Shown: positions 16,062 through 24,728 of the stretch, piece after piece
Position numbering within the stretch: position 1 is the stretch's first letter
Layout: each line of letters begins with the position of its first letter
NCBI RefSeq assembly: GCF_004011095.1
Contig: NZ_CP028129.1
Location: 806,001 to 870,000 of the forward strand
Length of the DNA stretch: 64,000 nt
Direction of reading: 5' to 3'
Source of the DNA: Rathayibacter rathayi
GTDB taxonomy: Bacteria > Actinomycetota > Actinomycetes > Actinomycetales > Microbacteriaceae
The notes under the pieces: model-generated
Told to the model about the DNA's origin: nothing
Seen by the model: the letters and a program-made list of their open reading frames with translations, nothing else
Database searches by the model: none
Translations under genes and position numbers: made by a program

Positions 16062-17819
16062 TCAGCGGCGCAGGATGCGCGCCTCCCACGGACCGAGGGT
16101 GGACCCCGTCGCACCCGCGACGTTGCCGAGCACCGTCTCGGCTTCTGCCCAGTCGCCGAGCAGCGGCACCTCGAGCGGTTCGCCCGAGACGTTCCCGACG
16201 ACGAGGAGCTCGTCAGGTCCGGTGCGGGTGAAGGCGAACAGGGTCGGGTGCTCGGCCTCCAGCAGTGCGAAGCGGCCCAGCTGCACGGTCTCGTTGGCAT
16301 GCCGAAGGGCGATCAGGGCGCGGTAGTACTCGAACACCGACCGCTCGGCCGCCCGATCGGCCACGACGTTCACCTGGGCGGAGTTCGGGTTCACGGCGAT
16401 CCACGGCTCCCCGGTCGTGAAGCCGGCCTGCGGACCGTCGTCCCACTGCACCGGCGTCCGGGCGTTGTCGCGGCTCTGCGCGCGCAGCCCGGCGAGCACC
16501 GCCGCCGGGTCCTCGCCGCGCTCGTCGACAGCCTCGGCCCAGTAGTTCAGCGACTCGACGTCGCGAAAGTTCTCGATCCCCGCGAACGGCACGTTCGTCA
16601 TCCCGATCTCGTCGCCCTGGTAGATGTAGGGCGTGCCCCGCTGCAGGTGCAGGAGGGTCGCCCAGAGCGTCGCGGACTCGTATCGGTGGGCGCCGTCGTC
16701 ACCGAAGCGCGAGACGAGGCGCGGCTGGTCGTGGTTGCCGAGGTAAAGGCTGTTCCAGCCGCGCTCGGCCAGACCCTCCTGCCAGCGCGCGAGATTGGCC
16801 TTCAACGCAACCAGATCCAGCGGCACCGGGTGGAATTTGTCGACGCCGTGGTCGATCCCGACGTGCTCGAACTGGAACACCATGTCGAGCTCGCGCCGCT
16901 GCGGATCCGTGACCAGCACCGCCTCCTCGAGAGTGACCCCGGGCATCTCCCCGACCGTGAGGAAGGCGCCCTCGCGGTGCGCGAACACGGCCTCGTTCAT
17001 CTCGCGGAGGTACTCGTGGAGCCGCGGCCCGACGCCTCCCACGATGCCCGCGCCGCCCTGCTCGCCGTCGATCGCATCGACGTTCTTCGAGACCAGGTTG
17101 ATGACGTCCATCCGGAAGCCGTCGACTCCGCGATCGAGCCAGCGATTCATCATCGCGTGCACCGCCTGCCGCACCTCCGGATTCTCCCAGTTTAGGTCGG
17201 GCTGCTGAACCGCGAAGAGGTGAAGGAAGTACTCGTCCGTCGCCGGATCGAGCGTCCACGCCGGCCCCGAGAAGTAGGAGCGCCAGCCATTGGGTTCGGC
17301 GACATCCAGCCCGGCCGCGGCTGCCGCGTCGAGCTCGCGTCCGGCCTGGGCGCAGCGGCGTCCGCGGCGCCACCAGTACCAGTCGCGCTTGGGGTCCTCC
17401 TGCGAGGAGCGCGACTCGACGAACCAGGTGTGCTCGTCGCTGGTGTGGTTGACCACGAGGTCCATCACGATCCGAATGCCGCGCTCGTGCGCCTCCGCGA
17501 GCAGCAGGTCGAACTCCGCCAGCGTTCCGAAGCGGGGGTCGATGTCCTCGTAGTCCGAAATGTCGTAGCCGTTGTCGTGCTGCGGCGACGGGTAGATCGG
17601 CGAAAGCCAGACCACGTCGACACCCAGGTCGGCGAGGTAGTCGAGCTTGGAGCGGATGCCGCCCAGATCCCCGATGCCGTCGCCGTTCGAGTCGGCGAAG
17701 GAGCGCGGGTAGATCTGGTAGACGACCGCGCTCGTCCACCAGGGCGTCGACGCGTCCGGTGTGGCTGATCCGGGAGTCGGCGAGGTGATGACGGAGGGGG
17801 CTTGGTCATCGGAGTTCAT
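16062..17819 (-). CDS. GH13 alpha-glucosidase (oligo-1,6-glucosidase type)
   Basis: A 585-residue glycoside hydrolase of family 13. WWTSAVVYQIYPRSFADSNG opens the barrel and VMDLVVNHTSDEH is conserved region I. FRMDVIN carries the nucleophile Asp near residue 239, FLTVGEMPG the acid/base Glu near 291, and LGNHDQPR the third carboxylate near 363. A C-terminal beta domain ends at LGPWEARILRR. There is no signal peptide, so it acts on sugars brought into the cell, such as maltose, isomaltose or sucrose. The ATG at 17819 is chosen; an upstream extension has no homology. It lies between two aldo/keto reductase-like genes. Confidence 0.92.
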   Translation of the reverse strand: MNSDDQAPSVITSPTPGSATPDASTPWWTSAVVYQIYPRSFADSNGDGIGDLGGIRSKLDYLADLGVDVVWLSPIYPSPQHDNGYDISDYEDIDPRFGTLAEFDLLLAEAHERGIRIVMDLVVNHTSDEHTWFVESRSSQEDPKRDWYWWRRGRRCAQAGRELDAAAAAGLDVAEPNGWRSYFSGPAWTLDPATDEYFLHLFAVQQPDLNWENPEVRQAVHAMMNRWLDRGVDGFRMDVINLVSKNVDAIDGEQGGAGIVGGVGPRLHEYLREMNEAVFAHREGAFLTVGEMPGVTLEEAVLVTDPQRRELDMVFQFEHVGIDHGVDKFHPVPLDLVALKANLARWQEGLAERGWNSLYLGNHDQPRLVSRFGDDGAHRYESATLWATLLHLQRGTPYIYQGDEIGMTNVPFAGIENFRDVESLNYWAEAVDERGEDPAAVLAGLRAQSRDNARTPVQWDDGPQAGFTTGEPWIAVNPNSAQVNVVADRAAERSVFEYYRALIALRHANETVQLGRFALLEAEHPTLFAFTRTGPDELLVVGNVSGEPLEVPLLGDWAEAETVLGNVAGATGSTLGPWEARILRR

Positions 17820-18007
17820 GGTCGCGAATCTAGCCGGGACGACCGACACGGACCCGGTCGGCGCACCGACCGCAGTCGCGATCCGCACCCGTCAGTGGCG
17901 CCGTGTAACGATCGGTGAACCGTTCCGGACCCGGAGGAGTGGCCGCTCCGATGCTCGGATATTCTCTCCAGCGGCGGGCCCGAAGCCGCCCCAGGGAGAG
18001 TGGTGGC

Positions 18008-19060
18008 GTGCCGAGGGACAGGACCGGCGCAGCCGTGAAGGCGCCCCGCCACAGCGCTGTTCCCGACGGTGCTGCCACCCTCCGCGCCGTGCCCTCCCCT
18101 GCCCTCCTCGCTCGCGCCGCCGACGGTGCCCTCGCCGGGAACGCGCTGGTCGAGCCAAGCGTTGTCGCTCCCTCCCGCCGCCGCCCGCTAGGCGACTCCG
18201 GCCACGACCTCTTCCCTTTCGTGCTCGACTCCGCCGCCCTCGGCCGCGAGGACGGGGCGGCACTACTCGAGCGCTTCGGGGCGTGGGGCGGCAACGGCGT
18301 CGTCGTCACCGACTCCAGCCTCGCGGAGGGCGCGGGCGGGTGGCCCGCGGGGCACCGCGACCGCGATCACTTCGTCCTGGTGGGCCGCTTCGGCGCCCCG
18401 AGCGGAGCATCCGCGACTCCGCGCGCTCTCGTCAGCCGGGTAGAGGACGCGCTGCGCCGCCTGCGCACCGACCGCCTTGACGTGCTCGCCGTCCGCCCCG
18501 GTGGCGCAGGTCGCCTCGACGAGCTGCTGAGCGCCGTCGAGGTTCTCGTGGCGCGCGGGCTGATCCGCTCGGTCATCGCCTCCGGATTCTCGCCGGAGGA
18601 GCTGTTCGAAGCGCGCGTACTCGCCGCCCACGGCCTACCCCGCTTCGCCGGCGCGGAGGTGCGCTGGAACCTCCTCGAGCGGCAGGAAGCGGAGGGCGAT
18701 CTCGGCCTGGTCGCCGCGGGGCAGGGGCTCTCCCTGGTCTCGACCGTGCCGCTCGCACACGGGTTCCTGCGCGGAGTCGAGCGGACCCGTCGCGAATTGA
18801 GCCGCCTCCCCGACGGAGCCTTCGCCGCCGCCCACGTCGGCCGCCGGGGCCGCCGCGTGCTCGCGGTCCTCGACGCGATCGGCTCCGAGCTTTCGGCCGC
18901 GCCCGCCGCCGTCGCCCTCGCCTGGCTGCTCGGGCGCCCGCATCTGGCCGCGGCGACCGTCGCCCCACGCTCACCCGCCGACGTCGATGCACTGGTGCGC
19001 GCGGTCTCGCTCGACCTCGACGCCGGCCACCTGGCCGCGCTGGAGCGCGCGCGCCGCTGA
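18008..19060 (+). CDS. Degenerate aldo/keto reductase-like protein
   Basis: A protein of about 350 residues starting at the GTG at 18008, preceded by GGAGAG. The fold of the aldo/keto reductases can be traced: RVEDALRRLRTDRLDVLAVRP, then VEVLVARGLIRSVIASGFSPEEL and VALAWLLGRPHLAAATVAPRSP. The catalytic set is largely gone. Asp remains in VVVTDSSL, but the Tyr is missing, Lys is Arg (LVGRFG) and the His region reads AVRPGGAG. It is therefore predicted not to reduce carbonyls. It may be a paralogue of the gene at 14982. TATTCT at 17960-17965 may be its -10 box. Confidence 0.65.
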   Translation: MPRDRTGAAVKAPRHSAVPDGAATLRAVPSPALLARAADGALAGNALVEPSVVAPSRRRPLGDSGHDLFPFVLDSAALGREDGAALLERFGAWGGNGVVVTDSSLAEGAGGWPAGHRDRDHFVLVGRFGAPSGASATPRALVSRVEDALRRLRTDRLDVLAVRPGGAGRLDELLSAVEVLVARGLIRSVIASGFSPEELFEARVLAAHGLPRFAGAEVRWNLLERQEAEGDLGLVAAGQGLSLVSTVPLAHGFLRGVERTRRELSRLPDGAFAAAHVGRRGRRVLAVLDAIGSELSAAPAAVALAWLLGRPHLAAATVAPRSPADVDALVRAVSLDLDAGHLAALERARR

Positions 19061-19138
19061 CCGCGCCCGTCTGCGACGGCCCGGGGCTTCCACCCGCCAC
19101 CGCGCGACAGCCCGCGGCGGCCCGTCGCCGGGGTGGCC

Positions 19139-19144
19139 TAGGGT
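19139..19144 (+). promoter_or_regulatory. -10 box, M16 peptidase gene
   Basis: TAGGGT, 7 nt before the ATG at 19152. Confidence 0.45.
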
Positions 19145-19151
19145 AAGCACG

Positions 19152-20549
19152 ATGAATCACGGAGTCGCACTGCCCCTCGACCAGCCGGAGATCGTGGTCC
19201 GGGCCGCAGGCGGATCCACGGTCCGCCGCTCCGTTCTTCCGAGCGGAGTCCGGATCCTCAGCGAGTCGGTGCCGGGCGCTCGCAGCGCGACGATCGGCTT
19301 CTGGGTCGCCGCCGGTTCACGCGACGAGCGGACTGGGCGCCCCGCCACCGCGGGGGAGCCGGCCGTGCCCTCCAACGTCGGCTCGACGCACTTCCTCGAG
19401 CACCTGCTGTTCAAGGGCACGCAGAAGCGCTCCGCCCTCGACATCGCCGTGTCGTTCGACTCCGTCGGCGGGGAGCACAACGCTCTCACCGCCAAGGAGT
19501 ACACCTGCTACTACGCCAAGATCCAGGACCGCGACCTGCCGATGGCGGTCGAGGTGATCGCCGACATGGTGACCTCCAGCCTGATCGACCCGGACGAGTT
19601 CGAGACCGAGCGCGGGGTCATCCTCGAGGAGCTCGCGATGGCGGATGACGATCCGGCCGATGTGGCGGGGGAGAAGCTGTTCGAGGCCGTTTTCGGCGAC
19701 CACCCCCTTGGCCGTCCGATCGGCGGCACCGCCGCGACGATCGGGGAGGCCACCCGCGACGCGGTGTGGGCGCATTACCGATCCGCCTACCGCCCTCGCG
19801 ACGTCGTGATCACCGTCGCCGGCGCCGTCGACCACGAGACGCTCGTCGTCCTCCTCGAGCGCGTGCTCGTCGCCGACGGCTGGGACCTCGGCACGGCGGC
19901 GACGCCGGTCGAGCGCCGCGTCGGCGGACGCGCCTCCTACACGCGCGGCAGCGCCCTCTCGGTGGTGCACCGCCCCACCGAGCAGGCGAATCTGCTCGTC
20001 GGCTTCCCCGGCCTCGCCGCGGGCGACGAGCGGAGGATGACGATGGGCGTCCTCAACTCGATCCTCGGCGGAGGCATGTCCTCGCGGCTCTTCCAGGAGG
20101 TACGCGAGAAGCGGGGCCTGGCCTACTCCGTCTACTCCTTCGCGCCCTCCTACTCCGACGCCGGGCTCTTCGGTCTCTACGCCGCGTGTACTCCCGCGAA
20201 GGCGGGGACGGTCGCCGAGCTCCTACTCGCCGAGTTCCACCGCCTCGCCGAGCACGGCGTGAGCGACGACGAGCTGACCCGCGCCTGCGGCCAGCTCTCG
20301 GGGGCGGCCGCTCTCGCGCTCGAGGACTCCGACACGCGAATGTCCCGCCTCGGCCGTGCCGAGCTGACCTTCGGCGAGTTCGTGGACCTCGACGAGAGCC
20401 TGCGCCGACTCGCCCTCGTCGGCGCGGAGGACGTCCAGGCCCTCGCGGCAGACTTGGCCCGGGGGCCGTCCTCGATCTCGGCGGTCGGTGCGGTCGATGA
20501 GTCGGCTTTCGCCGGAATCGCCGGGGTCACGAGCGCCTCCGCGATCTGA
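19152..20549 (+). CDS. M16-family zinc peptidase (pitrilysin/MPP type)
   Basis: A 465-residue two-domain M16 peptidase. The inverted zinc motif HFLEH lies near residues 80-84, and the distal Glu falls in TERGVILEELAMADDDP near 152-165. The second domain starts around 235 and includes GGGMSSRLFQEVREKRGLAYSVYSF. About a dozen residues (GRPATAGEPAVPSNVG) stand between SRDE and STHFLEH, where relatives have only a few. Genes of this family often follow pnp in actinobacteria, and here pnp lies about 4.3 kb upstream. The substrate is unknown. Confidence 0.9.
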   Translation: MNHGVALPLDQPEIVVRAAGGSTVRRSVLPSGVRILSESVPGARSATIGFWVAAGSRDERTGRPATAGEPAVPSNVGSTHFLEHLLFKGTQKRSALDIAVSFDSVGGEHNALTAKEYTCYYAKIQDRDLPMAVEVIADMVTSSLIDPDEFETERGVILEELAMADDDPADVAGEKLFEAVFGDHPLGRPIGGTAATIGEATRDAVWAHYRSAYRPRDVVITVAGAVDHETLVVLLERVLVADGWDLGTAATPVERRVGGRASYTRGSALSVVHRPTEQANLLVGFPGLAAGDERRMTMGVLNSILGGGMSSRLFQEVREKRGLAYSVYSFAPSYSDAGLFGLYAACTPAKAGTVAELLLAEFHRLAEHGVSDDELTRACGQLSGAAALALEDSDTRMSRLGRAELTFGEFVDLDESLRRLALVGAEDVQALAADLARGPSSISAVGAVDESAFAGIAGVTSASAI

Positions 20550-20607
20550 TCCGATCGTCGAACGCCCGCCGACCGCGCACCGCCGCGCCGTACCAGGGAG
20601 GACTCCC

Positions 20608-21210
20608 GTGTCCCACTACATCTACCTCGTCCGTCACGGCGAGCAGCAGGACGCCGAGCACGGTATGCCGGACGGCCCGCTCTCGGCGCGAGGCGAGCGC
20701 CAGGCGCGACTGATCGCCGAGCGGCTCGGCGGAGTCCCGTTCACCGGAGCGTGGCACTCGCCGCTGCGCCGGGCCGAGGAGACGGCCGCGCGCTTCCAGA
20801 CGCTGCTCCCGAGCCTGCCGCTGCAACCGTCGTCGTTGCTGTTCGACTGCATTCCCTCCGGTCCGACCCCGGACATGCCCAAGGCGTTCGAGCCCTTCTT
20901 CGGCAGCGTGACCTCGGCTGAGATTGAGGCGGGGCACGCGCAGATGCAGGATGCGGTCGCGGAGTTCCTGGCACCGTCCCGCGAAGACCGTCACGACCTC
21001 CTGATCACCCACAACTTCGTGATTGGCTGGTTCGTGCGCCATGTCTTCGACGCCCCTGACTGGCGGTGGCTCGGGCTGAACCAGGCCAACTGCGGCCTCA
21101 CGATCATCCGCGTGCGCTCCCGGAAGCCTCCGGTGCTCGTCGTGCACAACGACCTCTCCCACCTCCCCGTCGAACTACGCACCGGCCTGCCCGAAGCTCA
21201 GCCCTACTGA
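20608..21210 (+). CDS. Histidine phosphatase superfamily protein
   Basis: A 200-residue phosphoglycerate-mutase-like protein. The GTG start at 20608 follows AGGGAGG. LVRHGEQQD gives the phosphorylated His near residue 9, WHSPLRRAEETA the second Arg region, and LLITHNFVIGWF the C-terminal catalytic His. It lacks the length of a true glycolytic mutase, so it is more likely a broad phosphatase. The substrate cannot be inferred. It lies between the M16 peptidase gene and the broken acetyltransferase gene. Confidence 0.87.
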   Translation: MSHYIYLVRHGEQQDAEHGMPDGPLSARGERQARLIAERLGGVPFTGAWHSPLRRAEETAARFQTLLPSLPLQPSSLLFDCIPSGPTPDMPKAFEPFFGSVTSAEIEAGHAQMQDAVAEFLAPSREDRHDLLITHNFVIGWFVRHVFDAPDWRWLGLNQANCGLTIIRVRSRKPPVLVVHNDLSHLPVELRTGLPEAQPY

Positions 21211-21220
21211 GCCCTCCGCC

Positions 21221-21750
21221 CTGACTGTTCTGCTGAGAGCCGGTACCGCAGCGCAGGAGGAGCGCTGTGTCGAACTGTGGTGCGCCGCGCTCACTGCCCG
21301 CGACGGGCGCCCTCCTCGGGAGGACACCGTGGAGCGGGCCCGGGCGACCCTGAGCGTCAAGCGCCTCTCACTCGTCATCGCCGAGGAGGGGGTATCGCGT
21401 GCGTCGGCTTCGCGCTTCTCCTCCCCGCCGGAAGCGGCTTCGAGGCGGATCCGCCCGAGGCAGCGCACCTCGCCCTCTTGGCCGTGGACCCGCGGGCGCA
21501 GGGTGCAGGAGTCGGTCGACGGCTGCTCGCGGCTGTCGAGGAGCGAGCGGCACGAGTAGCGCCGACCGTGGTGCTGCATGTGCTGACCGAGAATGCCTCC
21601 GCTCTCGCCCTGTATACCTCGGTCGGATGGCGGCCGCTCGGCACTCCCGTCCCGCACCCGCTCTCGGGAGCGCCCATGCTGACCCTGGTGCGCAATCTCC
21701 CGGCGGCGCGGCGCAGCCGCACCGGGCCGCGGGATACGCTGAGTCGGTGA
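21221..21750 (+). pseudogene. Frameshifted GNAT N-acetyltransferase
   Basis: Two halves of a GNAT protein lie in different frames. The first half reads TVLLRAGTAAQEERCVELWC then ERARATLSVKRLSLVIAEEG. The second, one frame over, reads GIACVGFALLLP, LALLAVDPRAQGAGVGRRLL (acetyl-CoA loop) and NASALALYTSVGWRPLG. The switch falls near 21385-21395 at a GGGGG run. No ATG or GTG precedes the first half; a CTG sits where a start is expected. The gene ends in GTGA, overlapping dapB. A one-base indel is the simplest cause, either biological or a sequencing error. Confidence 0.7.
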
Positions 21751-22580
21751 CTACTTCCGTCGCCGTGGTCGGCGCCTCCGGCCGACTCGGCTCGTTCACC
21801 TGCTCCCTCATCGACGCGTCGAGCGAGTTCACGCTCGTCGCGCGGATCGGCTCGCGGAGCGATCTCGCCGACATGCTCGCGGCCGACATCGTCGTCGACA
21901 TGACCGTGCCGGCGGTCAGCCAGCAGATCGTCGATCTCGCCGTGGCGAACGGCAAGAAGGTGCTGGTGGGCACCTCCGGCTGGACGGGCGACCGCATTGC
22001 GGCGCTTCGGCGCACCGTTGCGGAGCAGCCCGCGGCGGGGGTCGTCATCATCCCCAACTTCTCGCTCGGCTCAGTACTCGCGACCGCCCTCGCCACGGTG
22101 GCCGTGCGCTTCTTCGACGCCGCCGAGATCGTCGAGACTCACGGAGCGCGCAAGGTCGACTCGCCCTCCGGTACCGCGGTGCGCACGGCCGAGCTACTGC
22201 TGCGTGCGCGATCCGAACTCGGTCCGGTGCAGGCGCCGCACACCGACCAGCGGGCGCGCGGCCAGCAGGTCGCGAGTGTGCCCGTGCACAGCCTTCGCCT
22301 GCCCGGAGTCGAGGCGCGCCAGGAGGTCGTCTTCGGCGGTATCGGCGAGACGGTCACCATCCGGCACGACACCAGCTCACAGGCGTCCTACGAGCAGGGC
22401 GTTCTCCGTGCTCTTGACGCGGTCCGGACGACGACCGGCGTCGTGGTCGGCCTGGACGCGCTGATTGATCTGCGCGCCGCCTTCGCCGCCGCCCCTCTGG
22501 CCGAGCGGCCCCTCGACGAGCAGCCCGTGACCGACCCGACGCCCTCCGGTCAGGCCGCGGCGGCGACCAGCGCCCCGTGA
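21747..22580 (+). CDS. dapB: 4-hydroxy-tetrahydrodipicolinate reductase
   Basis: A 277-residue DapB. The GTG start overlaps the previous stop. VAVVGASGRLG is the NAD(P)H-binding loop; GTSGW is next to the active site. The catalytic motif reads EIVETHGARKVDSPSGTA: the first His and the Lys are kept, while the second His usual in HHxxK is Gly. The C-terminus has GETVTIRHDTSSQASYEQGVLRAL. The enzyme makes tetrahydrodipicolinate for lysine and peptidoglycan diaminopimelate; dapA and dapF are also in this window. The residues after about 250 are low complexity. Confidence 0.93.
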   Translation: MTTSVAVVGASGRLGSFTCSLIDASSEFTLVARIGSRSDLADMLAADIVVDMTVPAVSQQIVDLAVANGKKVLVGTSGWTGDRIAALRRTVAEQPAAGVVIIPNFSLGSVLATALATVAVRFFDAAEIVETHGARKVDSPSGTAVRTAELLLRARSELGPVQAPHTDQRARGQQVASVPVHSLRLPGVEARQEVVFGGIGETVTIRHDTSSQASYEQGVLRALDAVRTTTGVVVGLDALIDLRAAFAAAPLAERPLDEQPVTDPTPSGQAAAATSAP

Positions 22581-23023
22581 GGACTCGCGTCGGAGTCGTC
22601 CTGATGGCGGTCCTGCTCGCCCTCTACCTCGTCGTCTGCCTGCAGTACTCGGTCGTCGCCTTTGCCGCGGGAACCGCGCCGGGGATCGTCATGGGCGTCG
22701 GCCTGCTGATCCTGGGCACTGTCGGCGTGTGGGGCCTGGTCCGCGAGCTGCTGTTCGGACTTCGCGCCGAGAGGCTGGCTCGCCGGCTGGAAGGCGAAGA
22801 CGCGCTACCGCAGGAGGTCCTCGACTCGCGCGCCAGCGGACGTCCGCTGCGGGACGAGGCCGACGCGCTGTTCCCGCGGTATGCGGAGGAGGTGGACGCG
22901 CAGCCAGAGAGCTGGCGCGCCTGGTACCGCCTCGGCCTCGCCTACGATGCCAGCGGCGACCGCAAGCGCGCGCGGGCAGCAATTCGCCGCGCGATTGCAG
23001 TGGAGCACGCTGCTCCGGCCTGA
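22577..23023 (+). CDS. Two-helix membrane protein with TPR-like tail
   Basis: A 148-residue protein whose GTG start overlaps the dapB stop (GTGA), so the two are translationally coupled. Residues 5-33 and 35-60 are two membrane helices separated by a short turn. The soluble tail contains SWRAWYRLGLAYDASGDRKRARAAIRRAI, a single tetratricopeptide-like helical pair. It probably faces the cytoplasm and may bind a partner. The function is unknown. The 3' end lies in a 15-bp tandem repeat. Confidence 0.72.
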   Translation: MRTRVGVVLMAVLLALYLVVCLQYSVVAFAAGTAPGIVMGVGLLILGTVGVWGLVRELLFGLRAERLARRLEGEDALPQEVLDSRASGRPLRDEADALFPRYAEEVDAQPESWRAWYRLGLAYDASGDRKRARAAIRRAIAVEHAAPA

Positions 23024-23040
23024 GCTGCTCCGGCCTGAGC
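23011..23040 (+). repeat. 15-bp tandem repeat over a stop codon
   Basis: TGCTCCGGCCTGAGC occurs twice, at 23011-23025 and 23026-23040, with a degenerate third unit after it. The first copy contains the TGA that ends the upstream gene (23021-23023). Confidence 0.85.
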
Positions 23041-23120
23041 CGCTCTGGCCCGACGGCGACGTCGGCCGGGCTGCACCGGATCGCCGTCGCCGATACCGGG
23101 CGTCGCCGAGCGCGGGAGGC

Positions 23121-24149
23121 TCAGGCCAGTACCCACTCCAGCGCCTCGCCGACCGTGCGGTGCCGGAACTCGAAGCCGTCGTCGAGCAAGCGCTGGGGGA
23201 CCAGGCGCTGGCTCGACAGCAAGAGTTCGTGGCCGGCGTCGCGCAGCGCGAGCTCGATGACCTTCTCGGGCACCGGCAGCTTGAACGGACGGTGCAGCAG
23301 CTCGGCGAGGGTGCGCATGACATCGTTCGCGGTGGCGGGGACCGGCCCGGCGAGGTTCACGGGGCCGGAGAGCTCGGACGTGAGCAGGTGGCGGATCGCC
23401 GCGGCCTCGTCATAGAGGCTGATCCACGGCCAGGCCTGGCCGCCGCCGCCGAGTGGCCCGCTAAGGCCGAGCTTCGTGAGAGGCAGGAGCGGCTTGAGCG
23501 CGCCTCCGTCCCCCAAAACGAGCCCGGTGCGGGCGGTGACGACCCGGGTCGCTTCGGGCGCGAGGTGCGCGGCCTTCTCCCAGCGGTCCACCACATCCGC
23601 GAGGAAGCCGGTGCCGCGCGAGGACTGCTCGGTCAGCTCTTCGCCCGGCCGGTCACCGTAATAGCCGACAGCCGACGCGTTGATCAGCGTTGCGGGCGGA
23701 CTCGAGGACATCCGCATCGCGTCAGTGAGGGTCTGCGTCGACTGGATCCGCGAGTCGCGGATCTCGCGCTTGTACGAGGAGGTCCACGGTAGGCGGCTGA
23801 TCGAGGCGCCGGAAAGATTGATCACGGCGTCGACTCGATCAAGGACGCTGAAGTCGAGCATGTGTGAGGTGGGCGCCCAGTGGAACTGATCCGGGCTCGT
23901 CGGTGCATGGCGCACCAGGCGAAGGATCTGGTGCCCCTCGGCGCTCAGTTGACGGGTCAGCTCGGAGCCGATCATCCCACTGGCCCCCGAGATCAGGACG
24001 CGGAGTCGAGGCGTCGAAGCCTCTTGCCGGGGCGAGACCTGCTCGGACGGTGTCGAGACGTGCTCGCGGGGAGTGCGCGCCGCGCGTCGCGGCGAACCCG
24101 TGCCGTTTGACCCGTCGTGGTCGGAGTGCCGTGCGGATGAGTCGCTCAT
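23121..24149 (-). CDS. TIGR01777-family NAD-dependent epimerase
   Basis: A 342-residue protein related to YfcH/SDR39U1. After about 45 disordered residues, RVLISGASGMIGSELTRQL is the Rossmann nucleotide loop. DAVINLSGASI, then INASAVGYYGDRPGEELTE with the SDR Tyr, and VVTARTGLVLGDGGALKPLLPL follow. The end (PVPEKVIELALRDAGHELLLSSQRLVPQRLLDDGF) is the DUF1731 tail typical of the family. The substrate is not known. It may start further in; the ATG at 24149 is the longest choice. Confidence 0.88.
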   Translation of the reverse strand: MSDSSARHSDHDGSNGTGSPRRAARTPREHVSTPSEQVSPRQEASTPRLRVLISGASGMIGSELTRQLSAEGHQILRLVRHAPTSPDQFHWAPTSHMLDFSVLDRVDAVINLSGASISRLPWTSSYKREIRDSRIQSTQTLTDAMRMSSSPPATLINASAVGYYGDRPGEELTEQSSRGTGFLADVVDRWEKAAHLAPEATRVVTARTGLVLGDGGALKPLLPLTKLGLSGPLGGGGQAWPWISLYDEAAAIRHLLTSELSGPVNLAGPVPATANDVMRTLAELLHRPFKLPVPEKVIELALRDAGHELLLSSQRLVPQRLLDDGFEFRHRTVGEALEWVLA

Positions 24150-24203
24150 GGTGCCTCCCGGGCCGGTCGCGGGCCGCCCGCGTAGTTGATCCAGCCTAGA
24201 GCC

Positions 24204-24728
24204 TCACGCTCGGTAGCCCGCCGATCGCCCGACGAGGCCGGCTCGCGCCAGCACCAGGTAGAACTCACAGCCCAGGCAGAGGCCGAACGCGGCGTTCAGG
24301 AACGCGGCGAGGAAGGCGACGGCAGCGGCACCGGGGACGGCTCCCGGCACCCCGGCCAGGTGCAGCAAAACACCCGCCGCAGTGACGACCAGGCCGATCA
24401 GCTGAGCGAAGCGCGGGGGCCGCGCGTCCTCCCACTCCTGCGGCGGGCCGAGATGCGGGCGGAGGAGCCGGCGGAACAGCACGGCCCAGGGACCGGAGCC
24501 GACGCCGCGCCCGGCGGACCAGCCGAAGAGCACGGCCAACACCAGGAGCAGAAGGAATCCGGGCTGCGTGAGACGGGTGCCGAGGTCGACTCCGGTCGGG
24601 GCTGCGAGACCGAGGCCCACGGCCGTCAGGAGGAGCGCGGCGGTCACCGCGGCAGCGACCCGCGGGCCGCGGGGGTCGACAGTGCCGGGCGGGGGAGGGG
24701 CGGTCGTGGGCGTCGGGCGGGTGCTCAT
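24204..24728 (-). CDS. DUF4395 membrane protein
   Basis: A 174-residue protein with four hydrophobic segments. The DUF4395 signature is present: ARPPRFAQLIGLVVTAAGVLL and LNAAFGLCLGCEFYLVLAR, with the paired cysteines of LCLGCE. Its start overlaps the stop of the thioredoxin-like gene by 4 nt (ATGA). The conserved Cys pair and the coupling suggest that the two proteins form a membrane thiol-redox unit. That role is inferred; DUF4395 has no established function that I know. Confidence 0.82.
   Translation of the reverse strand: MSTRPTPTTAPPPPGTVDPRGPRVAAAVTAALLLTAVGLGLAAPTGVDLGTRLTQPGFLLLLVLAVLFGWSAGRGVGSGPWAVLFRRLLRPHLGPPQEWEDARPPRFAQLIGLVVTAAGVLLHLAGVPGAVPGAAAVAFLAAFLNAAFGLCLGCEFYLVLARAGLVGRSAGYRA

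Noticed and set aside
16062..17819. Trehalose synthase
   Set aside because: The length, the lack of a maltokinase-type extension and the WWRRGRR/NHDQPR pattern fit the alpha-glucosidase group better.
17889..18007. Firm divergent promoter between the alpha-glucosidase and the second reductase-like gene
   Set aside because: Only a TATTCT hexamer stands out, without a -35 element at the right distance.
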